Source: Paraburkholderia rhynchosiae (GTDB taxonomy: Bacteria; Pseudomonadota; Gammaproteobacteria; Burkholderiales; Burkholderiaceae). Taken from it: DNA of 64,000 nt. Location: NCBI RefSeq assembly GCF_002879865.1, contig NZ_PNXY01000018.1, positions 62,001 to 126,000 on the forward strand, given 5' to 3'. This document shows, piece after piece, positions 26,857 through 33,891 of this stretch. How positions within the stretch are numbered: position 1 is the first letter of the stretch; the number at the start of each line of letters is the position of its first letter. Under the pieces are notes generated by a model. The model searched no databases. It was not told where the DNA came from and saw only the letters and a program-made list of their open reading frames with translations. A program made the position numbers and the translations under genes.

Positions 26857-27441
26857 TCAGACGGCTTCGCGGTTGATCGCCCACTTGTCGGCGGCGGGCG
26901 GCTGATAGCGTTGCAGCTTGCCGATCAAGGCGGCGGGATCGGCGTCGATCTGCAGAATGTCGATATACGCCTGCCGCATGAAGCCTTCTTCCACCGTGTG
27001 CTGGAGCAGCTTGATCAACGGATCGTAGAAACCGTCGATATCGAGGAGGGCCACCGGCTTCTGGTGGTAGCCGAGCTGCGCCCACGTGTAGACCTCGAAG
27101 AATTCCTCGAGCGTGCCGGCGCCGCCTGGCATCGACACGAACGCATCGGACAGATCGGCCATCATCTTCTTGCGATGGTGCATGTCCGGCACCACATGCA
27201 ACTCGGTCAGGCCGTTATGGCCGACTTCCTTGTTGACCAGCAATTCGGGAATCACGCCGATCGCGCGGCCGCCTTCGGCCATGACCGTGTCGGCGATCAC
27301 GCCCATCAGGCCCACTTTGCCGCCGCCATACACCAGCGCGAGATCGGCTTCTACGAGCGCGCGGCCGAACGCGCGCGCCGCCTCGGCATACAACGGTTTG
27401 GCCCCGTTGGAGGAGCCGCAATACACACACACCGACTTCAT
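26857..27441 (-). CDS. LOG-family protein (TIGR00730, cytokinin-type phosphoribohydrolase)
   Basis: The 194-residue protein begins MKSVCVYCGSSNGAKPLYAE and contains the signature PGGAGTLEEFFE with the catalytic Glu, plus the conserved MHHRKKMM segment. LOG proteins cleave N6-modified AMP or other nucleoside monophosphates to free base and ribose 5-phosphate; in plant-associated bacteria they can release cytokinins. Bacterial members may also be general nucleotide hydrolases, so hormone production is not implied. It is 12 bases downstream of the TetR gene, indicating co-transcription. Confidence 0.9.
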   Translation of the reverse strand: MKSVCVYCGSSNGAKPLYAEAARAFGRALVEADLALVYGGGKVGLMGVIADTVMAEGGRAIGVIPELLVNKEVGHNGLTELHVVPDMHHRKKMMADLSDAFVSMPGGAGTLEEFFEVYTWAQLGYHQKPVALLDIDGFYDPLIKLLQHTVEEGFMRQAYIDILQIDADPAALIGKLQRYQPPAADKWAINREAV

Positions 27442-27453
27442 GGAGAAACGTCC

Positions 27454-28167
27454 TTATTCGTTGCGAGGCGCAGCGCCTTCCTTGGGCGGCAGATAGTCGT
27501 AGAACTCGCGCTTGGGCAGTTTGCCCGACACGAGGTCGTCGAAGATTTGCCGCGAGCGGCCGCGCAGATAAGGCGCCATCAACGACACGATCTGCACGCT
27601 CACCTGATGCAGTTCCGCGCGAATCGTTTCCTGCTCGTTGTATTTGCGCGGATTCATCACGAACTGATACGACAGCCAATACGTTGCGATCACGCCGATG
27701 TTGGTCGCGATGACGTGCAGTTCATCCGCCGTGGCAACCATTTCGCCGTCCGCGACGAGCTGATCGCAGAACTGGCTCGCAAAGCGCACCTTGTGGCTGA
27801 TGATCTGCTTGAAGTGTGTTTCGAGCGTGCGATTGCGCGCGAGCAGGTCGTTCAGATCGCGATACAGGAAGCGGTAGCGCCATGTGAAATCCACCATGTA
27901 CTGCAGATAAGACCACATTTCGTCGATGGTCGCGCGGTGGTCGTCGGGGAAACGCAGACGCTTTTCGATCTCCTGCTCGAACTGGCTGAAGATGCTGTTG
28001 ATGATGTCGTCTTTATTGCGGAAGTGGTAGTACAGGTTGCCTGGACTGATTTCCATTTCCTCGGCGATGGTCGTCGTCGTGACGTTTGGCTCGCCGATTT
28101 CGTTGAACAGTTTCAACGACAGTTCAAGTATCCGTTCGCGCGTGCGGCGGGGAGGTTTGGCTTCCAT
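27454..28167 (-). CDS. TetR/AcrR-family transcriptional regulator
   Basis: The 237-residue protein has an N-terminal helix-turn-helix (about residues 10-55: RERILELSLKLFNEIGEP, then TTTIAEEMEISPGNLYYHFR) and a helical ligand-binding C-terminal domain rich in aromatic residues (YLQYMVDFTWRYRFLYRDL). The domain arrangement suggests the TetR_C_13-like group of fatty-acid or general stress regulators, but the ligand is unknown. It heads a TetR-LOG-SDR run and has a good promoter at 28263-28289, so autoregulation of the run is likely. Confidence 0.92.
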   Translation of the reverse strand: MEAKPPRRTRERILELSLKLFNEIGEPNVTTTTIAEEMEISPGNLYYHFRNKDDIINSIFSQFEQEIEKRLRFPDDHRATIDEMWSYLQYMVDFTWRYRFLYRDLNDLLARNRTLETHFKQIISHKVRFASQFCDQLVADGEMVATADELHVIATNIGVIATYWLSYQFVMNPRKYNEQETIRAELHQVSVQIVSLMAPYLRGRSRQIFDDLVSGKLPKREFYDYLPPKEGAAPRNE

Positions 28168-28262
28168 GTCGTCCGGCCCTGGTTACGCCGGGTTGGCGCG
28201 CGGCGGCGTGCCGCTGCTGCACGTCCACCCGGACGCGGTTGCTGTTTTGGGACTGCCGGACG

Positions 28263-28289
28263 ATTATAAACCGAGCGTTCTAATATCAA
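28263..28289 (-). promoter_or_regulatory. Sigma-70-like promoter for the TetR gene
   Basis: On the minus strand TTGATA (28284-28289) and TATAAT (28263-28268) are separated by 15 bases. The -10 is perfect and the -35 is 5 of 6. The spacing is short by two. The leader to the start at 28167 would be about 90 bases. Confidence 0.6.
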
Positions 28290-28391
28290 GCGGATACTCA
28301 GGGTTTTCATTCGTTTGGACGACGTAGGGCATTTCGGAAGCGGCGCTTTCAAGCGTTTGCGTTTGCGTTGCGCAGCTTTGTTGCTGCGTCT

Positions 28392-29063
28392 TCAAAGCCA
28401 CGCTTTCACCCAATGGACGAGGAGCGGCCCGACGATCAACGCCCACGTCATCACGCACATGCCGAGTGCAACCATCACCGCGGCGCTGCCTAGATCTTTC
28501 GCGCGGCGCGACAGTTCATGTCGTTCGAGCGAGATGCGATCGATGGCCGCTTCCACGCTCGAATTCAGCAACTCGACGATCAACACGAGCAGCACCGAGC
28601 CAAGCAGCAACACGCGCGACACGGGATCGACGGGAACCAGTACGCCGCACGGCAGCAGAATCGCGGCGAGCGTCAGTTCCTGGCGAAACGCGCTCTCCTC
28701 GCGAATGGCGACGCGAAAGCCCGCGAACGAGTTTTTCATCGCGTGCCACGCACGGGTGAGGCCGCGATTGCCCTTGTACGGATTGAAGGGCAGGGGCGCG
28801 AACGGATCGTCGGGGCTGAGCGGTTCGTGTTGCGTTTCGCTCGCGACGTGCGCGCCGCTCGGGCCACCCTGTCCGTTCAGACCATGCGCGCCGGCATGAT
28901 GCGGCACGCCGGATTCGCTGACATCGTCGAACGGCTCGACGCTTGCTGTTTCCCGCTCATCGCGATGGCCGCTACCGGCGCTGACGGCACGTAGAGCACC
29001 ATTCGACGAGCGGCTGGCGTGGGAGGATCTGGTTCGCATGGGCAACCCGGCGCGCCGCTTCAT
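28392..29063 (-). CDS. dgkA: Diacylglycerol kinase with N-terminal extension
   Basis: The C-terminal 120 residues are a DgkA-type kinase with three transmembrane helices and the active-site pattern AWHAMKNSFAGFRVAIREES, then VELLNSSVEAAIDRISLERH. It phosphorylates diacylglycerol to phosphatidic acid in the inner membrane. The start at 29063 is preferred because AGGAAAG lies eight bases upstream and the ATG overlaps the upstream glycosyltransferase stop (ATGA). That gives 223 residues with a hydrophilic, Ser/His/Gly-rich extension of about 100 residues that E. coli DgkA lacks. A start at 29039 (MRTRSSHAS) is the alternative. Confidence 0.88.
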   Translation of the reverse strand: MKRRAGLPMRTRSSHASRSSNGALRAVSAGSGHRDERETASVEPFDDVSESGVPHHAGAHGLNGQGGPSGAHVASETQHEPLSPDDPFAPLPFNPYKGNRGLTRAWHAMKNSFAGFRVAIREESAFRQELTLAAILLPCGVLVPVDPVSRVLLLGSVLLVLIVELLNSSVEAAIDRISLERHELSRRAKDLGSAAVMVALGMCVMTWALIVGPLLVHWVKAWL

Positions 29064-30091
29064 GCGGCTGCGCTTTCCTCGCGATACGAGGTGCGCGGCA
29101 ACGGCTTGAGGTGCGCGGCGAATTGCTCCGAGGCCGCCGCCCACGAGAAGCGCTCGGCCCACGCGCGCGCATGTGCGCGGTCGATCTTCAGCGCTTCGAG
29201 ACACGCTTCGCGCAGATCTTCGTTCATTGCGCCGGCGCCGCCGTCGCCGAGCACGTCGATCGGACCCGTGACCGGATAGGCCGCGACGGGCGTGCCGCAG
29301 GCGAGCGCTTCGAGCAGCACGAGCCCGAACGTGTCGGTGCGGCTCGGGAACACAAAGACGTCCGCCGCCGCATAGACCTTCGCGAGTTCGGCCTGGGTGA
29401 GCACGCCGAGATAATTCGCTTGCGGATAGCGCGACTTCAGTTCGGCCAGCGCGGGGCCTTCGCCGGCAACCCACTTCGAGCCCGGCAAATCCAGCTTCAG
29501 AAACGCCTCGACGTTTTTCTCGACGGCCACGCGCCCCACGTACAGAAAAATGGGCCGCGCGGTGTTGAGCACCTTCGAATCCATCGGGTGAAAAATCTCC
29601 AGGTCCACGCCTCGGGTCCACAGCACCACATTCGTAAAGCCGAATTTTTCGAGGTCGGTCTTGACGACCGGCGTGGGCGCCATCACCGCGAGCGACGGCT
29701 TATGGAACCAGTGCAGGAACTTGTACGTCGCGGCGAGCGGAATGCCGAAGCGCGCCTGCACGTATTCCGGAAAGCGCGTGTGATAAGCGGTCGTGAACGG
29801 CAGCTTGTGCTGGATCGCGTAGGCGCGCGCAGCCATGCCGAGCGGACCTTCTGTCGCGATGTGCAGTGCGTCGGGCGCGAATTCGTCGATACGCTGGCGG
29901 AGCTTACGGCGCGGCAGCAGCGACAGGCGGATCTCGGGGTACGTCGGGCAGGGGATCGTTTTGAATTCGAGCGGCGTCAGCAGATCGACGCGGTGGCCCA
30001 GTTCGGTCAGCTCGCGCGTGGTGTTCTTCAGCGTGCGCACGACGCCGTTGACCTGCGGTTCCCATGCGTCGGTGACGATCATGATCTTCAT
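29060..30091 (-). CDS. GT4-family glycosyltransferase
   Basis: The start at 30091 (MKIMIVTDAWEPQVNGVVRT) follows GAGG by nine bases; an upstream in-frame ATG at 30115 is less likely. The 343-residue GT-B enzyme has the N-terminal glycine-containing loop PQVNGVVRTL and the C-terminal donor motif FPSRTDTFGLVLLEALACGTP with the E-x7-E pattern. Relatives include diacylglycerol glycosyltransferases and mannosyltransferases. Its stop overlaps the dgkA start, and a lipid phosphoesterase gene is next upstream, so a glycolipid product is a reasonable guess. Confidence 0.88.
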   Translation of the reverse strand: MKIMIVTDAWEPQVNGVVRTLKNTTRELTELGHRVDLLTPLEFKTIPCPTYPEIRLSLLPRRKLRQRIDEFAPDALHIATEGPLGMAARAYAIQHKLPFTTAYHTRFPEYVQARFGIPLAATYKFLHWFHKPSLAVMAPTPVVKTDLEKFGFTNVVLWTRGVDLEIFHPMDSKVLNTARPIFLYVGRVAVEKNVEAFLKLDLPGSKWVAGEGPALAELKSRYPQANYLGVLTQAELAKVYAAADVFVFPSRTDTFGLVLLEALACGTPVAAYPVTGPIDVLGDGGAGAMNEDLREACLEALKIDRAHARAWAERFSWAAASEQFAAHLKPLPRTSYREESAAA

Positions 30092-30144
30092 CGATTGATT
30101 CCTCGATTTGTTCATCGATTCGGGCCCAGAAAAGTTGAGGAGGA

Positions 30145-31086
30145 CTACGCGGTCGCCCGGGCCTTTTGCACGTCCGCTTCCGGCGCGCGCATCACGGTCC
30201 AGTAGATCACCTTGAGTTCGCCTTCATACGTTTCGACGAGCGCCGACAGGCTTTCGACCCAATCACCGTCATTGCAATAGAGCACGCCGTCGATGTCGCG
30301 TATTTCGGCTTTATGGATGTGTCCGCAGACGACGCCGTCGCAGCCGCGGCGGCGCGCTTCGTCGGTCATCACGCGTTCGAACGACGAGATGAAGTTCACC
30401 GCGTTCTTCACCTGATGCTTCAGGTATTGCGACAGCGACCAGTACGGAAAGCCGAGCCGGCTGCGGATCCGGTTGAACCAGCGGTTCAGGATCAGGATCA
30501 TCGTGTAGAGCGTGTCGCCCAGATAGGCGAGCCATTTCGCGTGCTGGATTACGCCGTCGAACAGATCGCCGTGCACGATCCACAGGCGCTTGCCGGCGAG
30601 CGTGGTGTGAAACGCCTCGCCGCGCACGTGGATGTCGCCGAACGCGAGGTCACAGAACTGGCGCGCGGCTTCGTCGTGATTGCCGGGCACGTAGACCACT
30701 TGCGTGCCTTTGCGCGCCTTGCGCAGCACCTTCTGCACGACGTCGTTGTGCGCCTGTGGCCAGTACCAGCCTTTTTTCAACTGCCAGCCGTCGATGATGT
30801 CGCCGACGAGATACAGATACTCCGACTCGTTGTGACGCAGAAAGTCCAGCAGATACGGCGCCTGGCAGCCACTCGAACCGAGATGGATGTCCGACAGCCA
30901 GATCGTGCGGTAGCGATGCGGCTCCGCGTGCTCGTCGTCGTGCTGGGCCGCGTGGGTGTCGAGCGGCAGCGGCGCGGCGGGCAACGGCAAGCCGTGGCTA
31001 TGGCTGGGTTCCGGGCGGAACGCGACGGTGTCGACGCTCGGGCCGGTCTGGCGGAACAGGGAGGTCGCGGACGTTTTGGAGTCCAT
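30145..31086 (-). CDS. LpxH-like metallophosphoesterase
   Basis: The 313-residue protein has a complete calcineurin-like metal site: SDIHLG (Asp66, His68), GDIIDGW, PGNHDE, HGDLFD and CGHIHKAEI. The arrangement is that of the UDP-2,3-diacylglucosamine pyrophosphatase family (COG2908). The first 58 residues are a Pro/His-rich extension not needed for the fold. True LpxH is shorter (about 240), and this paralogue is paired with a glycosyltransferase and DgkA rather than lipid A genes, so its substrate may be a different lipid phosphate. It lies 53 bases upstream of the glycosyltransferase. Confidence 0.85.
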   Translation of the reverse strand: MDSKTSATSLFRQTGPSVDTVAFRPEPSHSHGLPLPAAPLPLDTHAAQHDDEHAEPHRYRTIWLSDIHLGSSGCQAPYLLDFLRHNESEYLYLVGDIIDGWQLKKGWYWPQAHNDVVQKVLRKARKGTQVVYVPGNHDEAARQFCDLAFGDIHVRGEAFHTTLAGKRLWIVHGDLFDGVIQHAKWLAYLGDTLYTMILILNRWFNRIRSRLGFPYWSLSQYLKHQVKNAVNFISSFERVMTDEARRRGCDGVVCGHIHKAEIRDIDGVLYCNDGDWVESLSALVETYEGELKVIYWTVMRAPEADVQKARATA

Positions 31087-31216
31087 GGCTCACGCGTCGA
31101 GTTGCAGTGTGCGTATTGGGCCTACGGCGCGTGACTGTGCCGTGACAGTCACGAGAAGTTCTTATTACTGCGGCGGGGCGGGAAGGGCGATGTGGGGAAT
31201 GCGGCGCGCGCGATGC

Positions 31217-31762
31217 TCAGCGCGCGACGGCGATCACGCGGGTACCGGCGAGCCGGTCATGCAGAAACTGGCGGCTAGCGCCGAAACGGCCAGTCGCCGC
31301 CCACAGCACGAACCAGATCGCGGCGATCACAAGCGTCTGCGGCACGCGCAGCCCGAGGAGCGGATGCAGCGCCAGCGGCGGCAGGAACCACAGCCACGCG
31401 AGCACGTAGCGTGCGGTCGCGCGGCCGGCCGAGAGCGGCGCGCCGTTGGCCGTGACTACGCGCAGGCGCCAGGTTTTCATCGGCAGGGTCTGGCCGCTGT
31501 GAGTCCAGAACCACACGAAATACAGCCCGACCACCAAGCCGATCCACGTCGCAAGCAGGTTGTGGTGCGTGAGTCCGTTGCGCTGCTGCGTGAGCGTGCT
31601 GAACAGATAACCGGCGACGAACACGACGCCGAACAGCAGCAGCGCTTCGTAGAGCAGGGCGGCGAGCCGGCGTCGCACCGTGGGCGGGTCGCCCGGCGAA
31701 GCGGCCGGCGCGGCCGAGGTCGAATTGGCTTTGGAGCGGGAGGTCACGCGCGATTGGGACAC
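31217..31762 (-). CDS. RDD-family membrane protein
   Basis: The likely start is a GTG at 31762 (GTG TCC CAA), 13 bases past the DUF3106 stop; the longer frame overlaps that gene. No strong ribosome-binding site is seen, so the start is uncertain. The 181-residue protein has the RDD pattern: an Arg-rich start (TVRRRLAALLYEALLL), two helices, the motif GQTLPMKTWRLRVVT, two more helices and an ending HDRLAGTRVI. RDD proteins are poorly characterised; some act in cation or proton exchange. It is last in a sigma factor, DUF3619, DUF3106, RDD run. Confidence 0.82.
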   Translation of the reverse strand: MSQSRVTSRSKANSTSAAPAASPGDPPTVRRRLAALLYEALLLFGVVFVAGYLFSTLTQQRNGLTHHNLLATWIGLVVGLYFVWFWTHSGQTLPMKTWRLRVVTANGAPLSAGRATARYVLAWLWFLPPLALHPLLGLRVPQTLVIAAIWFVLWAATGRFGASRQFLHDRLAGTRVIAVAR

Positions 31763-31775
31763 GGCGGAGCGCGGG

Positions 31776-32534
31776 TCAGGAACCGTTGAAAATCGACGGC
31801 GCCTCGGCCGGTGAAACGGGCACCGGCGTAGCGGGCACGAAGCTTCCGGTAGCCGGAATGCCCGGCAACGAGGCCGGGCTCGGCAACGACGCCGCGACCG
31901 CTGCGCTGGCCGAGGAGGTGCCGCTCGCGCCGCGCTCGCGCGCATTGACCAGCCGGTCAAGGCCCTTGATTTCCCTGCGGCCCGACGGCGGCGCGCTGAC
32001 CACGCTCGGGCGGCGCTTGCGCTCGCTAGCGGCGAGCCGCTCCTTCAGTTCCTCGGGCAATTCCTGATACGCCTTCCACGCGTTCTGGCGGGTTTCGCGC
32101 GGCAATTGCTTGGAGACCTGGTAGTTCTCGCGCGCGACGCGCCGCTGATCGGGCGTCATGCGCACCCATTCGGTCATGCGGTCGTGTAGGCGTTTTTGCG
32201 CTTCAGGCGACAATTTCGAGTAACGCGACGCGATCTTCAGCCATTTGCGTTTGCGCTCTTCGCTGAACGAGTCCCACTGCGCTTCGAATGGCGCAAGCGC
32301 GACGTGCTCGGCAGCGCTCAGGCGCGTCCATGCAAGCGGGCTTTTGCTGCCGGGCAGGCTGGGTAATTCGACGGCGAGCGTCGGCGCGGGCGTCGAAGGT
32401 GCGACGGTGCTGCCCGCGGCGGGCGTGCCGGCGGGCGACGGGTTCGGGTAAAAGCGCGGGTAGGTCGCGGCAAACGACACCAGGGCCGCAATCGCACATC
32501 CGAAAACAACGGCCAGGCCGCGCTTGTAACTCAC
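31776..32534 (-). CDS. DUF3106 protein, membrane-anchored
   Basis: The start is a GTG at 32534, nine bases after GGGAGAC and 16 bases past the DUF3619 stop. The 252-residue protein has a hydrophobic N-terminal segment (residues 5-23) that may be a signal anchor, then a Pro/Ala linker, then the DUF3106 domain (about 68-170) with repeated Trp- and Arg-rich units such as WDSFSEERKRKWLKIASRY and RMTPDQRRVARENY. Such units resemble the CpxP/Spy-like periplasmic sensors, a structural guess. The tail is Ala/Ser/Pro-rich. Likely exported to the periplasm. Confidence 0.82.
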   Translation of the reverse strand: MSYKRGLAVVFGCAIAALVSFAATYPRFYPNPSPAGTPAAGSTVAPSTPAPTLAVELPSLPGSKSPLAWTRLSAAEHVALAPFEAQWDSFSEERKRKWLKIASRYSKLSPEAQKRLHDRMTEWVRMTPDQRRVARENYQVSKQLPRETRQNAWKAYQELPEELKERLAASERKRRPSVVSAPPSGRREIKGLDRLVNARERGASGTSSASAAVAASLPSPASLPGIPATGSFVPATPVPVSPAEAPSIFNGS

Positions 32535-32550
32535 CCGAAAAGTCTCCCGC

Positions 32551-32979
32551 TCAGTGGGCGCGTGAAAGGTACGCGTTGAAGCCGTGGTCGAGATAGGCAT
32601 TGAGCGGCAGGTCGTCGCTTAACATGGCGGCATCGATATCGGCGAGCTCGGCCGTGCGCTGCTGGTCTTCCCAGTAGGCAATGCCGACGAGGCTCACGAC
32701 TAGCGCGGCGAGCGGCCACGCGAGCGCGAAGCGGCGCAGCGGCGAGCGGCGGCGTTGCGGCAGTTGTCCATCCGGCAGGCCGGCCGGCATGCCGGCGCCG
32801 GCCAGAGCGGGCGCAAACACCGGCGCGTTCACGGGTTCGGGCTTCTTGCGGGCGAGCGCGGCACGGCGCGCCGCGGCGAGTCGATCGACGGTGGCGGGCG
32901 GAATGCTGGCGGCGTTTTCGTCGAGCGCGCGGCGCACCTGGCGCGCGAACTCGAATTCTTTTGTTTCGAGGGAGCTCAT
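32551..32979 (-). CDS. DUF3619 protein, probable sigma-factor partner
   Basis: The start at 32979 (MSSLETKEFEFARQVRRALD) overlaps the sigma factor stop by ATGA. The 142-residue protein has about 84 cytoplasmic residues, one transmembrane helix (about 85-101) and a 40-residue periplasmic tail. This topology and the coupled position are those expected of an anti-sigma factor, but no zinc-binding anti-sigma motif (HxxxCxxC) is present, so the role is inference. The long open frame extending upstream on this strand overlaps the sigma gene and is not real. Confidence 0.82.
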   Translation of the reverse strand: MSSLETKEFEFARQVRRALDENAASIPPATVDRLAAARRAALARKKPEPVNAPVFAPALAGAGMPAGLPDGQLPQRRRSPLRRFALAWPLAALVVSLVGIAYWEDQQRTAELADIDAAMLSDDLPLNAYLDHGFNAYLSRAH

Positions 32980-33539
32980 AGCGTGATTCCTTTGGCCTTG
33001 AGCGCTTGCGCCAGCGTGTGGGTGGCCCGCGAACAGTGCGTCTTCACACTGCCTTCGGAGCAGCCCATCGCGGCGGCAGTCTCGGCGACATCCATATCTT
33101 CCCAATAACGCATGAGAAACGCCTCCCGTTGACGTGCCGGTAACTTTTGGATCTCGTCGTCGATCATCTGCAAGACCTGTTCGCGTTCGAGCTTCTGCTC
33201 GTTGCTCTCGGCGCCCGCCGAGCCCTGCTGGGCTTCGAACGTTTCCAGCGGGTCGAATTCGTCGTCGTCGGCATTGCCGAACGATGAGAACAGACTCACC
33301 CACGTATTGCGCACTTTGGCACGACGGAAATAGTCGTGCATCGCATTTTGCAGAATACGCTGAAACAGTAGCGGAAGCTCGGCCGCCGGACGGTCGCCGT
33401 ATTTTTCGGCGAGCTTGATCATCGCGTCCTGCACGATATCGAGCGAGGCGTCGTCGTCCCGCACGGCGTAGACCGTTTGCTTGAATGCGCGCCTTTCGAC
33501 GCCCGCCAAAAAATCGGCGAGTTCCTTGTCTGATGCCAT
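32976..33539 (-). CDS. ECF-type RNA polymerase sigma factor
   Basis: The 187-residue protein has sigma region 2 (about residues 26-75: SLDIVQDAMIKLAEKY and LLFQRILQNAMHDYFRRAK) and region 4 (about 128-180: LPARQREAFLMRYWEDMDVA then GCSEGSVKTHCSRATHTL), joined by an unusually long acidic linker (about 80-120, with ADDDEFDPLE). It should direct RNA polymerase to a small regulon. The downstream DUF3619 gene overlaps it. It does not fall plainly into a characterised ECF group from sequence reading alone. Confidence 0.9.
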   Translation of the reverse strand: MASDKELADFLAGVERRAFKQTVYAVRDDDASLDIVQDAMIKLAEKYGDRPAAELPLLFQRILQNAMHDYFRRAKVRNTWVSLFSSFGNADDDEFDPLETFEAQQGSAGAESNEQKLEREQVLQMIDDEIQKLPARQREAFLMRYWEDMDVAETAAAMGCSEGSVKTHCSRATHTLAQALKAKGITL

Positions 33540-33891
33540 CCGTTGGGGGTCGGCGCAGCGAGCGTGCGCGTAATCGGTCGAAAAATGTCGTAAAACTCGC
33601 GGATGCTAACAAACTTTTGCGCAAGCGGGGGCAAAACGTGAGCCGCGTTGCATCGTCGTAACCGGCGCGCCGGTCAGAAGGGGCGTCACGGTCGGGCGTT
33701 CGGGCAATATTTGCTTGACCGCGGGGGCGTCTGCCGCTATCGTCGCTGGTTCGCAACATAAGTGACTTGTCTCATTGAGGTGTGGCCCAAGAAGCTCACC
33801 TGTCAACTGGACGCGCCGCTTGAACCCGAGCCACAAGCCCGGCAGAGAGCACCCGATCAATTTTTTGCCGAAAATTCGAAAGGTGAATTGA
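33540..33891. other. Divergent intergenic region between the sigma factor and ilvB
   Basis: This 352-base stretch holds no gene I can support. It contains the ilvB promoter (33715-33743) and a leader of about 140 bases before ilvB. A short frame from a GTG at 33762 lacks a run of branched-chain codons, so a classical ilv attenuator peptide is not supported. I did not find a convincing promoter for the sigma factor. Confidence 0.5.
33715..33743 (+). promoter_or_regulatory. Promoter of ilvB
   Basis: TTGACC (33715-33720) and TATCGT (33738-33743) are separated by exactly 17 bases; the -35 is 5 of 6 and the -10 is 4 of 6. Transcription from about 33750 would give a leader of roughly 140 bases. 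Confidence 0.65.

Noticed and set aside
32980..33759. N-terminal extension of the DUF3619 gene over the sigma factor gene
   Set aside because: The extension is antisense-like in composition (Arg-rich) and overlaps an ECF sigma factor in another frame; the ATGA-coupled start at 32979 explains the gene.
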